The notes under the pieces: model-generated
Told to the model about the DNA's origin: nothing
Seen by the model: only the letters and a program-made list of their open reading frames with translations
Databases searched by the model: none
Program-made: the position numbers and the translations under genes
In this document: piece by piece, positions 44,440 to 56,963 of the stretch
Layout: each line of letters starts with the position of its first letter
Position numbering within the stretch: the stretch's first letter is position 1
From: Diphasiastrum complanatum
Taxonomy: Eukaryota > Streptophyta > Lycopodiopsida > Lycopodiales > Lycopodiaceae
Reading direction: 5' to 3'
Assembly: GCA_029204225.1 (NCBI GenBank)
Contig: CM055115.1
Location: 9,489,911 to 9,553,910, forward strand
DNA length: 64,000 nucleotides

Positions 44440-44820
44440 TGATCTTACACAACAAATTCCATCTGTGCCTGCCTGCACGGGAGCCTCAGACCATCCCGAG
44501 TATCTGGAAGCAGTCGCAAAGATTGACAAGCTCGAACAGGAGCTGTCAGATCTTTATTCAGAATCTTTATGTTAAAAGCAATTTTATTAGATTCTCATCT
44601 CAATACTGTGAAGAAATCACTCTATGAAGTGATTCAGACAAAGATACAAAGTTGACTCAGGAGTTGTTCGATGGAACATTACTCCCTGTTAAACTAGAAG
44701 AATTCAGCAACCTCCCAGTTGACCGATATACAAAATCCAAAGAACATTTGTTGTTGATCGAAGCTCAACAAAACTTGGAGCTAGCTCAAAAACTATATGA
44801 AGAATTGAATAATTCATAAA
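44440..44820 (+). pseudogene. Helical coding remnant near the 3' end of an LTR element
   Basis: One frame reads ASDHPEYLEAVAKIDKLEQE (44484 onward), then after a frameshift and a stop SDSDKDTKLTQELFDGTLLP and EHLLLIEAQQNLELAQKLYE, stop at 44816-44818. The charged helical character and the place 300 bp before a polypurine tract suggest an extra 3' ORF of an LTR retrotransposon, but no family is recognised. Between 44821 and 45104 nothing else is seen. Confidence 0.4.
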
Positions 44821-45104
44821 TATTATTCATGTCTTTGTCATGCTGATGCCTATCTGTGATACTAAAGGTAGATCTTTGCAGTTTGAAGATGTTTTGAAGT
44901 TTGATTCCAGTTTTCATCAAACAATTTCAACTCAAAAACAACCTACTCAACGCAACAACAAGACACATATTCTCTGAAGAAATATCTAAAGGATGAATCA
45001 TATGAAGAAATATTTTTTTTCGCCTCAACGAAAATCTTACGAACAAGAATGTTTCTCGAGTAATCCTCGAAGTAAAGATGATATGTTCACGAGGACGTTT
45101 CACA

Positions 45105-45120
45105 TTTGAGGAAGGGTATA
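45105..45120 (+). other. Polypurine tract
   Basis: TTTGAGGAAGGGTATA immediately before the LTR start TGTGATGCC; it marks the 3' LTR of a plus-strand element. Confidence 0.65.
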
Positions 45121-46384
45121 TGTGATGCCACGCAAATGTCGAAAAATGAATATCAACATAAATATGGCATAATATACTCGAAAATGAAGATGTGAGCTGG
45201 TTAAGTATAAATCATGAAGAGGCCTAAGTCATTTATTGAGAATATATCTCCTAGGTACTTGCCTTATAAATTAAGGGCTAGACCTTTAATAGGAAAAGAC
45301 ATTGCCTTGGATAACCCTTAACTAGGCCGTCCACACGAAACGACTAGTTATGAAAAGACATGTTAAACTAAAGTAACTTTAACTCATAGTTAAGTATACC
45401 TCTTATGGTATAGTTGAACCTATTTTTAGTTTAATTCTTAACTAGACCCTTTCGCGGGAGCGACGCACCTATTGTTTAAGAGGTGTGTTTGTTCGCCCTG
45501 TAGAACATATATTGATCTCACACTTCAATCTCAATCATCGAGAGAGAAGAGTTTATGCTTATGTAAGAGATTGAAGAAGTGAATAGAGTTTTGTGAGTTA
45601 TTCCCCCTTATCTCTGTTCTCTGCACTGTTGAGTGTGAGTGATCTTAAGTCTGCTAACAATCTCTAACACATTTCATGAATTACTCTCTGATCAGACAGA
45701 CGCTCTAGTGCATTACAGTCGTTTGTTGTGTTTCCGTAAAGCATGCTCTAAAGAACTATCTTAAAATCATCTTATTCATCTGTTGCCAATACTTTCTTTT
45801 CGACACTCGAATAATGACTATCTTTGTGCAGTCTAGCACGATCATTGAATTAAGTTGTATGTATACAAATGAGATGACAGTCCCTGTCTGAAGAATTGAG
45901 TCTCTGATCTATTTTCCTGATTGGCATTGACATAAGTTTCTAACGTGCTCTTAAACCATTTGTGCTCTTTAACCATTAAGTTGGGCTTTAGTTGTTAAGG
46001 ACTATTGTCTAGGAACGAATAGTTCGCGAATTCAATTAATCAATTGTCTACACAGTCGCGAATACATCGAACAATTCCCAATTTTCTGTTGACACCATAG
46101 TCAGCCAGAGTGTAGTCTGTTGTACCACTTTGATAACATTTCATTTGTAGAATGCGTTTCCTTCAATTCGATAGAGGCCAGATTGTTGTTCTGAATTCAT
46201 TAACATTACCCATTCCAAATATAAGTAATACTGGTTACTTTTTAATGTCTGTCGACAACCAGAATAACATTCAAAACCACCTGCCATAATTATAGCAAAA
46301 ACATAATTTTCTAACGCTATCTTCTGTGGGAACGATACTTTTCACTACAAAATCTATATTAAACCTGTTGGTATAGTACGACAT
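45121..46384 (+). mobile_element. LTR of an unidentified retrotransposon, about 1.26 kb
   Basis: Starts TGTGATGCCACGC after the polypurine tract and is taken to end ..GTACGACA at 46384. A TATA box candidate is TATAAATTA near 45264. The next bases TCACC also belong to the copia B text it abuts (TTTGTCACCTAAATT at 32618), so they may be target sequence. Near 46308-46340 CTAACGCTATCTTCTGTGGG, followed by AACGATAC, recalls the primer-site region of Tat/Athila elements. That would put the LTR end earlier, so the boundary is open. Confidence 0.6.
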
Positions 46385-47420
46385 CACCTGAATTATTCTT
46401 TTGTACAACAAATGTCTAAACAATCTATTGTTGTTGATCTCGATTATCCAGATAGGAAAGTCAAATTATCTGTTTGTCAAGACTATCTAGTCAATAAACT
46501 ACCCATGAAACCATTTAAATCAAGCCATCAGCGTGTTGCTAGAGGATTGTTTGGTGTACTTTATCAAGAAGAAATTTGAAGGCTTTAATTGTTTTAGAAT
46601 CTTCAAGAAGCATGCAGAGAAAGAAATTGGCAAACAAATCAACGGCCTGAGGTCCGACAATGGTAGAGAGTACATCTCTACCGAACTCAAGGAATACTGC
46701 CAGAGCCAAGGCATTGAACAACAAATTATCACTCCTTATTCACCTCAATCTAATGGCTTAGCCGAGAGGAAGAATCATGCCCTGGTCGAGTCTGCCAAAT
46801 GTATGCTAACACATGAATCTTTGCCGAAGAGCTTCTGGGCTGAAGCTATCTCCACTACAGCTTACGTCCAAAACATATGTTTGACTAAGGCCCTCATAGG
46901 CAAAACACCACATGAGGTCTACACAGGTTATAAGGCTTCAATGAAGAACCTTTGTGTGTTCGGATGCATTGCCTATGCGCAGATCCCAAAGGAGACGAGA
47001 AAGAAATTAAACTTCCAAGGTCTCAAGACCATCCTTATCGGATACACTTCATCTGACAATACTTACAAGCTATATGACTCTGATACCTAGCAAATTTTAT
47101 TCAATAGGATACAGTCTTTATCGAGGATGAGTTCGATGACTTCAAAGGCAAAGGCAAAGTTCCATGCGAACCTTTGATGCCTCTACCTCCGATATGACAA
47201 TTCGAGCCTTTGGCTCAAGCGTGCCTCTAGTCGATGGACTACTCAACAACAAGTCAGACGAAGAAGTTGCTATTACTCAGCAATAACAAATCCAAGGACT
47301 AGATCATCAGCCGATGCCACTTCCTCCAAGAAGATCAAACCGAGTGCACACATAGCCCACGAGGTACATTCCTGAGTTTGCATGTCTTTTAATGCAAGAG
47401 TCGACTACGATCGAAAAGGC
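46385..47420 (+). pseudogene. Copia B integrase fragment
   Basis: Starts abruptly inside GAG-pre-integrase (LNYSFVQQMSKQSIVVDLDY). It carries the same internal deletion as 32775 (HQRVARGLFG joined to VYFIKKK). The integrase keeps LRSDNGREY and GLAERKNHALVES, then KTPHEVYTGYKASMKNLCVF. It continues through the linker to AHIAHEVHS and is cut at about 47420 against gypsy sequence of opposite orientation. Confidence 0.88.
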
Positions 47421-47424
47421 TTCT

Positions 47425-49910
47425 CTTTTATTACCTTTTTTAGTTTTTCTTTTGGCTTTCTTCACTCCCTTAAGAAAATTCGTTAGAGACAATGCAATTT
47501 AGGCATAGTCTTTAATGAATTTATGAAGAAACCCTATGAAGCCCAAAAAAATTTAACTTCCCTAATGGTTTTTAGGGCCAATTACGAACTTTTTGGACCT
47601 TATCGTATCGATCTCTAGACCTCGATCGAAAATGATATGTCCCAAATACTTGAGTCTTGTTTGAATGAACTCACACTTAGACTCCTTAGCATAAAGCTTT
47701 GCTTGCCTTAGATTATCTAAGATTGTATGCAAATGTGCCTCGTGCTCCTCAAGAGTCTTACTGTAAATCAGTATGTCATCAAACAATACCACGAGAAACT
47801 TCCTTAGATATGGACGAAGAATATCGTTCATCATCTGTTGGAAGGTTGTCAAGGTATTAGTTAGACCAAGAGTAAAACTAAAAATCTATAATGGCTACAA
47901 TGAAAACCAGTTTTGAAAACACCCTGACCTAAGGTCCAATTTGGTGAAATACTTAGCACCATTCAATCGGTCCATTAAGTCATCCATCTGAGGTAAGGGA
48001 TAACGGTTCTTAATAGTCATCTTATTAAGCTTTTTCTAATCAACACAAAGATGAATACCATTGTCTTTCTTGCCGGTTAACAAAATAGGCGCTCCCAAAG
48101 AGGACTTACTGGGTGTAATATGACCCTTACGTAATAACTCTTTAAGTTGACTAGCAACTTCATCTTCTTCCTTCCAGCTCATCTTGTAGGGCAAAAATGA
48201 TATAGGAGAGCTATCGGGAAGAAGATTTATATGATGGTCTACTCCCCGTAAGGGGAAAAGACCCTTAGGCAACTGCTCAGAGAATATATTAGTATATTCC
48301 TCCCTAATTCTCTTAAAGATTTTGCCCTCAGGCGAAGATTATAGATTTACATCTCAAAAAGACAATTCTTTAGGGAAAGATGAAACATCAACATTGAAAT
48401 TATGAGTACTAAAAGCATCCATGTGCGGTTCATCTTTTCAGATAACATAAATATGAATAATACTCAAAATCCAAACTACATTGATTAGCCTTATGAGCAG
48501 TTACAAAAGGTAGATCATGCTCATCACCTTTAATACAAACCAATGAGTCACTATGCAAGAAAGAGGTACTATGAGAAACATAATATTTTTTTAAGGACTC
48601 ATTCCTAGCATAAAATCACTCTTTACATAGGATTAAAGTTACCTTAGAGAAATTCATAACATGAAAAGATAAATTATCTACATAGCCCTAAATCTTCAAC
48701 GGCATGTGGGGGACAAAGAGCTCCCAGACCTGCTGCTCCCCACCATTGTGGTCACTTGGTGCAGTTGCCAATTGCAACTTCTGCACCAACTTAGCATTAA
48801 TAAAATTATGCATAGAATGGTCGTCAAACGATCATCAAAAGGAACACTCATGGGTTGGCTACCTACGAACCCACTCATACGAATGAGTTCATGAGGTCCA
48901 AAAACTACAGTGTTAAAACAACAATTCATAGAAATTGTTTCATCTTTAAAACATACATCAATGCAAGAAATAGAAGAATTACCTTGTTCCTTTAAGGAGC
49001 GGCCACCCTTTTTTCGTCTCTTTGGGCAATCCTTGGAAAGGTGCCCCTTCTCCATGTAGGAGAAACACAACCTGTTGTTTTTGGCCTTATCAAAGTCAGC
49101 TCTCTCTAACCGATGGCGCTTCTTTTTCTTCCATGAAGGGGAAGCTTTGTCAACCACTCACTCCTTGCCCTTTTTGAAAGGAGGGCCTGTAGAGGGTTTG
49201 TTTTTGGATTTCGGCCTTTGTTGCTCTTTGCAGGTCATAGTGTGCATGTTGTCAAAAATCTGAACAAAACGCACAACAACCTCTAAGGATTGTGGCTGAT
49301 TTCGGCGGACCTCCAATGGATATTCTTTGGGCAAGCCCAATATGGAATGCATCTTAAGGAGCACTCTGTTTATGCGGTTAAGAAGCCACAATGCAGCTTA
49401 TTGGAAATCTTATAAAAAAACATCTAAGGGTTTTGTTCCCATTTGCAAAGTTGCAAATCGATGAGAATATTTAAAATCGTCATGGACAGGCATATAGGCA
49501 GCCTTAAAGGCTACCTGGAAGTAACCCAAGTAGTTGGGACCGTAGCTCGATCTTTAAGATCTTGCCACCATGAGTACGCTTTACCGCATAAGAACATGAT
49601 GGCCGTAGCAATCCGAGCTATCTAGTAGATTGTGCATGGAGAAATGTGAAGTCCATCGATCCAACCAGGCCAAGACCACATCTTGGTGTCTATCCTTTTT
49701 CTCCAGTAAAAAACTCCGGATTAAACATCGGGTTAAGGAGGGCTTGCTAAGATTGGGACATAGCCCGCATTTCGGCCTCCGCCCGCTCATGTTTAGTCCG
49801 TATGTCAACAATTTGTTGCTGCAACAAATTAATTGCACACGTCATAATATCCATATCAGTCCATAGGGGACTTGGAGCTCGAGTTTCTTCCATAGGAAAA
49901 GCAGTATGTA
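47425..49910 (-). pseudogene. Ty3/gypsy gag, protease region and RT, decayed
   Basis: Minus strand. The gag start region is near 49900 (QQIVDIRTKHERAEAEM). The zinc knuckle near 49080 reads CFSYMEKGHLSKDC, with Tyr for the second Cys. RT reads KGLFPLRGVDHHINLLPDSS, then [43 protein letters not shown], a frameshift, LFDDILIYSKTLEEHEAHLH and KYLGHIIFDRGLEID. It ends at an RNase H start (SLTNFLKGVKK) near 47430. The YVDD position reads FDD. Many stops. It could be the missing 5' half of the gypsy family in loci 1-3, but no overlap exists to test this. Confidence 0.88.
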
Positions 49911-51113
49911 GCTAGAAGGTTGAGGAAAAATGGAGAACAACAGTATCAAAACCGTTAAAAATTGATAACTAGAGAAGGGCTCAACAAATCGTAAACTTGA
50001 GCACTAACAAACTCTACAAACAACTTTGAGAATGAGGTTAAAATTTGAATTTTTTTCTTTGTTGTTGAATTTCAATTTGGTAAAAATTTGAAAGTTACTT
50101 GTCTAATAGTTTTCTAATTGATGTTGATCGCTAGAATTCTATCAGTCAAAGAAATGTTTGTGCAAGATACTCGTTAAATTTGATTAAAATCATCAAACAA
50201 TATGAAATGATCAGATTGAATGAGTGGAAATGGTATTCTTTATCTAGACAGTAAATCTGACAGGATATGGTTCAAGAATTATTGAAATTCTATTGGTGGG
50301 ATTTCCATTCATGTAATTTTATATTCTGTGTTTGGATAGGTTTTATCAATATTAACGGAGTAATGCCAAACCAGTCAATAAAAAGGAAACACAATCCAAT
50401 TTGATTGGAAAATTTGTCGTAATAGAAATTACATAACTGATTTCATTTCCAGTAAAATCCTATGGTGAATTATATTCAAAAGATCAGACTAGTACGGTTT
50501 CACATACTAGTAAATGATTTTTGATATAACAGAAATTGTTTTGGACTTCTTCCTATTGTAACTGATTTTTAAACATTTACTACTGTCATTACGTCTTTTT
50601 GGTACCTTAGCTGAAATAGATTTCCAGAGAACTGAAAATTCTAAGGAAGGAAGAAGAGTGGACATCAGATGGTAGTAAGTAGTATCAGGAAATGTATTTT
50701 GCAGTTAGGATTTTGGTAATCCCTATAAATAATTGCTTAATACTGGTTATTGATGTCCTGGTTTGAATTCATTCAGTTGAACTCGTAACTGATATCTTTG
50801 TGACCATTGAGTTATCCGCAGTTTTGGATGTCAATTGTGAGGTTAAAAGTGGAATCTAATATGTGGTAATAAATGAAAGACTTCACATGATATCGCTTTA
50901 GAATATTTGAGAGAAAAGGATCCGACCTTTGAAAATAATTGCAGCCAAACCTTCAAAACAGATCATTACTTAAGGTTTCTTGTAACATCCAATGATAAGA
51001 TGTTGAATGTCCAAAAATACTCATAGAAAAGTTGAATAGAGCTACTAGTTGATTTCTATTATCCATTACTATGGATGGTATACACAAAATAGGAAGATAA
51101 ATATAGTGAATAC

Positions 51114-51625
51114 TTTGAAGGTTTGGAAAGTTTGCTGTGCATCGTACGTGATCTTTTTGATGACATAGTTGTGGGTAGGACAAAACTCATTTCTGCAGTA
51201 AGGAAATTTTGTTGAGTGATTCTTCACTAGTTGCACCTCTAGAATGACTATCGCAAGATTCTTTACTAGCTGGATATTGAGGAGTAACATGGCATCAAAT
51301 TAACTGAAAAAATAGAACATCTTTTATCGTTGTTTATATTCTTGAAAGGCAAGATAATTGAGGTCTACAATTTACTTGGTAGAGGAAATAGTAATTGTGA
51401 TTACTCTATCTCAATTGCTCGTGGCCTTTACTATGGCTCCCTCGTAGTATTACCATTGCGTCAGCATTTTGCTTAGAATATATCTGAACAGGCACAAAGT
51501 TTTACAAGCCAAAAAGATAAGTTAATTCGTTAAGTGTCTTTCAATCAAAAAGAGCATGAACAATATAATTTATTAATTACAAAAAAGAATTTAATTTCAT
51601 CACTACGAGCTAAAGGCATCGATAT
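51114..51625 (+). pseudogene. Captured 3' end of a BPS1-like gene, locus 2
   Basis: Same as 5612-6122: codons GLESLLCIVRDLFDDIVVG, the frame TKLISAVRKFC, stop, then the 3' flank. The breakpoints are identical to locus 1, so it came with the mosaic and was not captured again. Confidence 0.9.
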
Positions 51626-51889
51626 GCGAACCATTTCAGTTTGATTTGGGAGCTTCAGTGAATGATTTTATTTTTGACAACAATCTAATGGAAATGAGGT
51701 ATTCAACATGGATACTACTAGCAATGAAGAGATTTCATTATGCCATAGAAATCCAACTCATACCAATCTTGTTCAATGCCTCATGGATCCATTTCACAAG
51801 AGCTTAAAGTGGCTTCTACTAGCGACTCTTATTCCTATGGATTCTCTTCAACTCAATGGCCAATGTCTAATTCACGTGCATATTCATAA

Positions 51890-52340
51890 TGTATTAACAA
51901 GAATAATGATTGGGAATATGTTACAACTCCCTAGGATCATCGACTGCCTTAAAGGTTCCACACACCCCATACCAGTGACGATGCACCGTAACTGCCCATC
52001 TATAGGGTCACAACTGACCCACCCCCATGCATTGGAGCAATCGACATAATCATGTCCAGTCAAGCCTCCTACGATAATTGGCATCCCATACCACCAGTCA
52101 TCGCACTCGGCTCTCCCTGGCACACATCTCCTAGCCTAAAGATACATCCTGGCTCCTGCACGAGAAACCCCACCACTATATAGGCATAGCACAGTGGGTC
52201 CCTTCAAGCACAGTTTTGCCGGCGACATGTGACCACCTAGGATGGTGATGCGTGGCACCGAAACATGTTGAAAACTCCAGTCTTGCATCATGCTCCTTGC
52301 GAGGCCGTCACTGAGGGGCGTACCGTTATGGTATATAACA
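51890..52340 (-). mobile_element. Gypsy LTR, locus 2
   Basis: Copy of 6397-6847, TGTTATATACC start at 52340, TATA-like CCTATATAGTGG near 52180. Next to it X carries the ~9-bp deletion shared with locus 3. Confidence 0.7.
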
Positions 52341-53876
52341 TTCCCCCCCACCCATAAAAGCTTCCTTCTTTGGAAAAAAACTAGGGAATCTAAATCTTAA
52401 ATCATCCTCCTTCTCCCAGGTGTCCTCATCATTTAACTTATCTTTCCAACAAATCAGATGTTCAAAAATCAAACGATTTCTCAGTTGATGTCGTCAAGTA
52501 TCCACGATCCTTTCCGGTTCATGGGGTACAAAAGCAGTCAAATCCTCCAATAGAATTAGATCATCTGTGGTATCAGGTCATCTTTCTCACCAAGTTGTTC
52601 CTTTAAATGACTAACATGGAATATAGGATGAACCTTAGTTACAACAAGGAGTTCTAGTCTATAAGCAGCCCTACCAATCTTCTTAAGAACTTTGAAAAGA
52701 CCGCTAAAATGTGGAGATAACTTCGGACATTTCCCCGTTCGAAGTGTCTTAGAGTCCTTGGGGATTCTAAGGTACACCCAATCACCGATCTCAAACTCTC
52801 GAGGAACGCGAATTCGGTTGGCATAGAACTGGCTCTATCTTGAGCCGATCTAATGCTTTCCCTAGCCACCTGCAACATTTCCTACATATCATGCAAGAAA
52901 TCTGCTGCAGCTTAAACCTTGAGACCTTTGAGTCCAACGGAGATAGGAGAACGAGGCTAAAAGCCGTACAAGAGCATAAAAGAACTAAAACCAGTGGCAG
53001 AATACTTCATACTATTGTATGCGAACTCAACCATTGGGAGATACTTTTCCCAATTCGATTGTTGCATGGAAACATATGTGAAAAGCATATCTTCCATCGA
53101 CTAGTTGACACATTCGGTCTGACCATCGGTTTCTAGGTGATCCATAAATGATACACATAAAGTAGTTTTTAGTCTTTCAAAGATTGCCTACCAGAAGTTG
53201 CCAGTGAACTTGGAATCCTGATCATTAACGATATGGTTCAGCAAACCATACAAACTGAACACCTTTTCAATGAAGAGTTGAGCAAGTTCAGAAGCTTTGA
53301 CAGTAGTTTTTGTTGGAATCAACTGCACCATTTTCGTTAGCCTGTCAACTACTACCCAAATAGCATCGTGACCCTTCCCTAACTTGGGAAGTCCGACCAC
53401 AAAATCCATGGAAGTACTTTCCCATTTCTTGCTGGTTTCTGCTTTAATCACATTTTTGAACATATGCCTCGACATGACCATTCATTTTTGGCCAATAAAA
53501 TTTTCACTTAACAAGGTCAAGTGTCCTCTGTATACCAAGGTGTCCCGCGCTGGGGCTATCATGTCACTCGCGTAGGATTTGGGCCCTAATGTCCACAATA
53601 TCTGGCGCACAAACTTTTCCTTTATGGAAAAGCAAACCATTTCTAATGAAATAACTATCAAGTATCTTCTCTTCATGAGATTTCTTGGAATATTGCTTTC
53701 CTAGATTTTCTCTCAAAATAGAGCTTCCTGCCAGGACATCTTGCCATATACAACCAAAAAACTCATCGGTCCGACAAAGATCTCGTAGAGAAAGGTACAA
53801 CTTGGATTGGAGCTCAGCAAAGCATAACTGATTAACTTCTCCAATCCGGCTCTTTCCAATGATGCATGCTGGTTCT
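52341..53876 (-). pseudogene. Gypsy integrase and chromodomain, locus 2
   Basis: As locus 1, but a deletion of about 14 bp near 53450 removes CEQCQ of the HHCC finger and shifts the frame (MFKNVIKAETSKKW). The core reads MDFVVGLPKLGKGHDAIWVV and LNHIVNDQDSKFTGNFW. Confidence 0.9.
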
Positions 53877-55153
53877 TTCCAATGATTAAGGACTCTAGGC
53901 TATGTTTTGGTCAAAATTGTTTGGTTCTTCATGTTTTTTGGCACAAAATAGATAGGACGAACCATAATCCAGCAAGATCAGACCAATTAGATGGTTGTAA
54001 TTCTATAAATTGGTTTGCACGTGTTAGAAAAAGAGTTGTATATCATGAATTTCCACTTTATTGTGATGAAAAAACCGAAAAATAGCGAAAAATCATCATT
54101 TTTGCTTGTTTTTCATAAAGTTGGATAGAGGTGGCTATAAAACACCATGTAGAGCTTGTAAATAGGTATGCCAAAGTCTTTTGAAGCTTTCCCTGAAGTT
54201 AGAACCAAGAATTCCAGCAATTGAACTTGTAGGAAGTAAAAAAAGTTCAAAAATGACCATTTTTTGGTGATTTGGGGGGGATAGATCTCTCCAAATCCAT
54301 AAGGAGACCATTCTGGAATTATTTACAGCATGATTAGCATTTTTTTTTACCTTCCCATCAAGCTATCGGACCTGTAAATTGATAGCCGGTGGCTTATGCA
54401 CCAACTCCATCAAGTTTGAAGCTATTTTGACTTCTACAAATCAAGAAAACTTCGTTCTCAACCTATACTGCATCTTAGGATCAGTATGAATGCTTCATGG
54501 AAGTCTAATTGATTGTTTAAGTTTGTTGGTAGCATCAATTTTGGGCTAGAATGGGTGTTTGCACGTTTTTGCATGATATTGTCTTGTGGAAAAGAGCCCT
54601 ACTACAAATTTTTTGACACTCTGATCTCGCACGTGTGAAGCCTAGGTGGCAGGCTAATGTGGCAAGCATCTTATTCACTTATTCTCCCTCTGTACTAAGC
54701 TTTGCAGCACCCAATTTGGTGTCCTATAGCCAAAGTTATGAGCATCTGAAGTTTTGCAATTTTGTGAGTAAAATTGGCAAAATTTGAAATTGTTCTGATT
54801 GCATGCCAGTCATTTCCCTAATTTGTAGGACTGTGCTTGCATGGATTAGTTGCATGTTGATTCTCAGAGTGATTCTGACATGCATGAGAGATTTACAATT
54901 GATTTGAGTGGTCATACGCATGTGCTCTGACAGTTGGGTCACAAATCAGTGTTAATGGATGACAAATTCCGTAAAACTGAAGTTTACATAAAAACATTCC
55001 GTAATGACGTTTGTAACTGATGTAGTGTGCTTTCATGCCAGTTTGACATTGGGTTAGTAACATTAGAAATCGGACAATGTTTCGAATTTTTCCGAAAACA
55101 TTTGAGTTTTCCGAAGAAATAAAAATTTCGGTCATTTTTTTGTCATCTATGGA
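53877..55153. repeat. Repeat R, locus 2
   Basis: Copy of 8398-9674 with about 2 percent differences by eye; non-coding. Confidence 0.75.
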
Positions 55154-55793
55154 ATCAGTTTAGATTAGTGAATTGATTAAACTGAGTTTATCACTAAGTC
55201 TAAATTATTTTGTGGTGATAGATAAGTTAAAATTGACAAGAGGAACCACAATGAAATTGCCGACAGGTTTTACTGTATTGTCATTCTTTTGCCTTTTGGA
55301 GTTGGGAACTCCCAGATTGAAAGTTAAAATTTGAATTTTTTCTTTTTTGTTGAATTTAAAATTGGTAAAAATTTGAAATCAGTTACTTGTCTGATAGTTT
55401 TCTAATCGATGTTGCTCACTAGAAATCAGTCAAAGGAATGTTTCTGCAAGATACTCGTTAAATTTGATTAAAATCGTCAAACAATATGAAATGACCAGAT
55501 TGAATGAGTGGGAATAGTATTCTTTATCTAGACAGTAATTCTCACATGACATGGTTCAAGAATTACTAAAATCCTATTGGTGGGATTTCCAGTCATGTAA
55601 TTTTATATTATGTGTTTGGATAGGATTTATCAATATTAACGGAGTAATGCCAAACAGTCAATAAAAAGGAAAAACAGTCCAATTTTATTGGAAAATTTGT
55701 AGTAGTAGAAATTACAGAACTGATTTAATCTCTAGTAAAATCCTATGGTGAATTATATTCAAAAGGTCAGACTCTTACAGTTTCACATACAGT
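55154..55793 (+). repeat. Repeat Z, locus 2, second copy
   Basis: Copy of 9675-10313. The first Z of this locus (50036-50517) is truncated on its left by the locus boundary. Confidence 0.75.
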
Positions 55794-56050
55794 TAACTTT
55801 TATTGAAATTGATAATTTCCTTAAAAGGAAGGGTGAAGTGGTTGTTCATCAATGATCTTTAAAAAAACAATTAATGATCGATGCCGGTCATTTTTTTTTC
55901 AACACCGATAGCAAATTTTTGTATAGATTACAACAACGATGTTGTGTAGCCCCAAATTTTCATATGAAAAGTTTAATAGATTTTTGGAAGGAGCACATTA
56001 CAACAATTCATGTACATTTGGAGGACCTGCTCAATCTGAGGATGAAGACA

Positions 56051-56411
56051 TGTGATAACATGGCATGATCTAGTTGTCTCTTATTTAGATCTACATAATG
56101 CAAAATAGTTATTTCTTGTGATAGTTTATTTGTTGTTTTAAAAAGATTGAGCTTGAAATAGAATAAGTGTATTCTGATATCAAGTCGAAGATCAAATCGA
56201 TCCATGGTCAAACTTTATTTTGACCTAGAGTCCATATGTTATTCCGATCCTTGTCAAAAGCGGTTATGGAACTTAAGGGGGTTATTTCATATTTAGAACA
56301 CGAGGCTATATAAAGAGCATTTTTTCTCGCATATTTTTTTGAAATGGAATGAAGTGAAGTTAGTGAGTTAGTCTATTTTCATTCTCAAGTCACTGATAGT
56401 TACTACTATCA
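56051..56411 (+). mobile_element. Copia B LTR, locus 2
   Basis: Copy of 10572-10932 with TATATAAA near 56309. The 3' tail of copia B precedes it (55839-56050). Confidence 0.7.
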
Positions 56412-56428
56412 CTTAGACTAATATCCAC

Positions 56429-56905
56429 ATGGATTCCCAAGGGAAAGCCAGTCTATAATGGACAATCATGATGGAGCCAATTACCATCTATATAAATTAA
56501 AGATGAGAACTATGCTAATGGCTAACGAAATGTATGACGTTGTTATAGGTGCAGAGATAAGACGCGAAGCTGACGATGCTGCAATTTCCTGATGGAAGCT
56601 GAAAGATGGCAAAGTCTTTGCGCTGATCATCCTCAATATATCAGACACTCAAATCGGCCATGTGTCTAAAGCTCAGACCTCCAAGGAAGTCTGGGACATC
56701 TTGAGCACTCTGTATGATGTGTGCGACATAGCTTCCAAGCTACATCTCAGGATGAAGATTTTCTCGCTCAAGATGACCAACGGAGATTCCCTACAGAGTC
56801 ACATCAACCAGTTCAAGAACCTGCTGAAGCAAATGGACACTGTCGGATATGTCATAGATGATCAAAATGCAGTAATGACACTAATTTCAAGCTTTCTATG
56901 AAAGA
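56429..56905 (+). pseudogene. Copia B gag, locus 2
   Basis: ATG at 56429 (MDSQGKAS), with a 1-bp loss soon after. The shared TGA comes before WKLKDG at about 56591. Then an open frame gives SKEVWDILSTLYDVCDIASK and HINQFKNLLKQMDTVGYVID. It lacks the 2-bp loss of locus 1. It ends ..LISSFL-stop, then runs into the GCTTATAAAAGAG junction. Confidence 0.85.
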
Positions 56906-56963
56906 ATATATTCGTAGTCGTGAGAATCATTTGACACATATGATTTGGATCGCTTATAAAAGA

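Larger units (their letters stand above)
50036..56963 (+). repeat. Locus 2: second copy of the locus-1 mosaic
   Basis: Direct repeat of about 4533-11484 (offset 45503 falling to 45479 through small indels). It starts inside repeat Z at TTAAAATTTGAATTTTT. Order as in locus 1: Z (cut), Y, BPS1-like 3' end, X, gypsy LTR and integrase (minus), R, Z, copia B tail, LTR and gag. It ends at GCTTATAAAAGAG. It is also the left arm of the inverted duplication with locus 3. Confidence 0.93.

Noticed and set aside
44440-46384. Endogenous pararetrovirus (Caulimoviridae) suspected from helical ORF text and long leader-like sequence
   Set aside because: The TG..CA-type repeat with a polypurine tract before it fits an LTR retrotransposon. 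No movement protein, coat-protein knuckle or viral RT is present.
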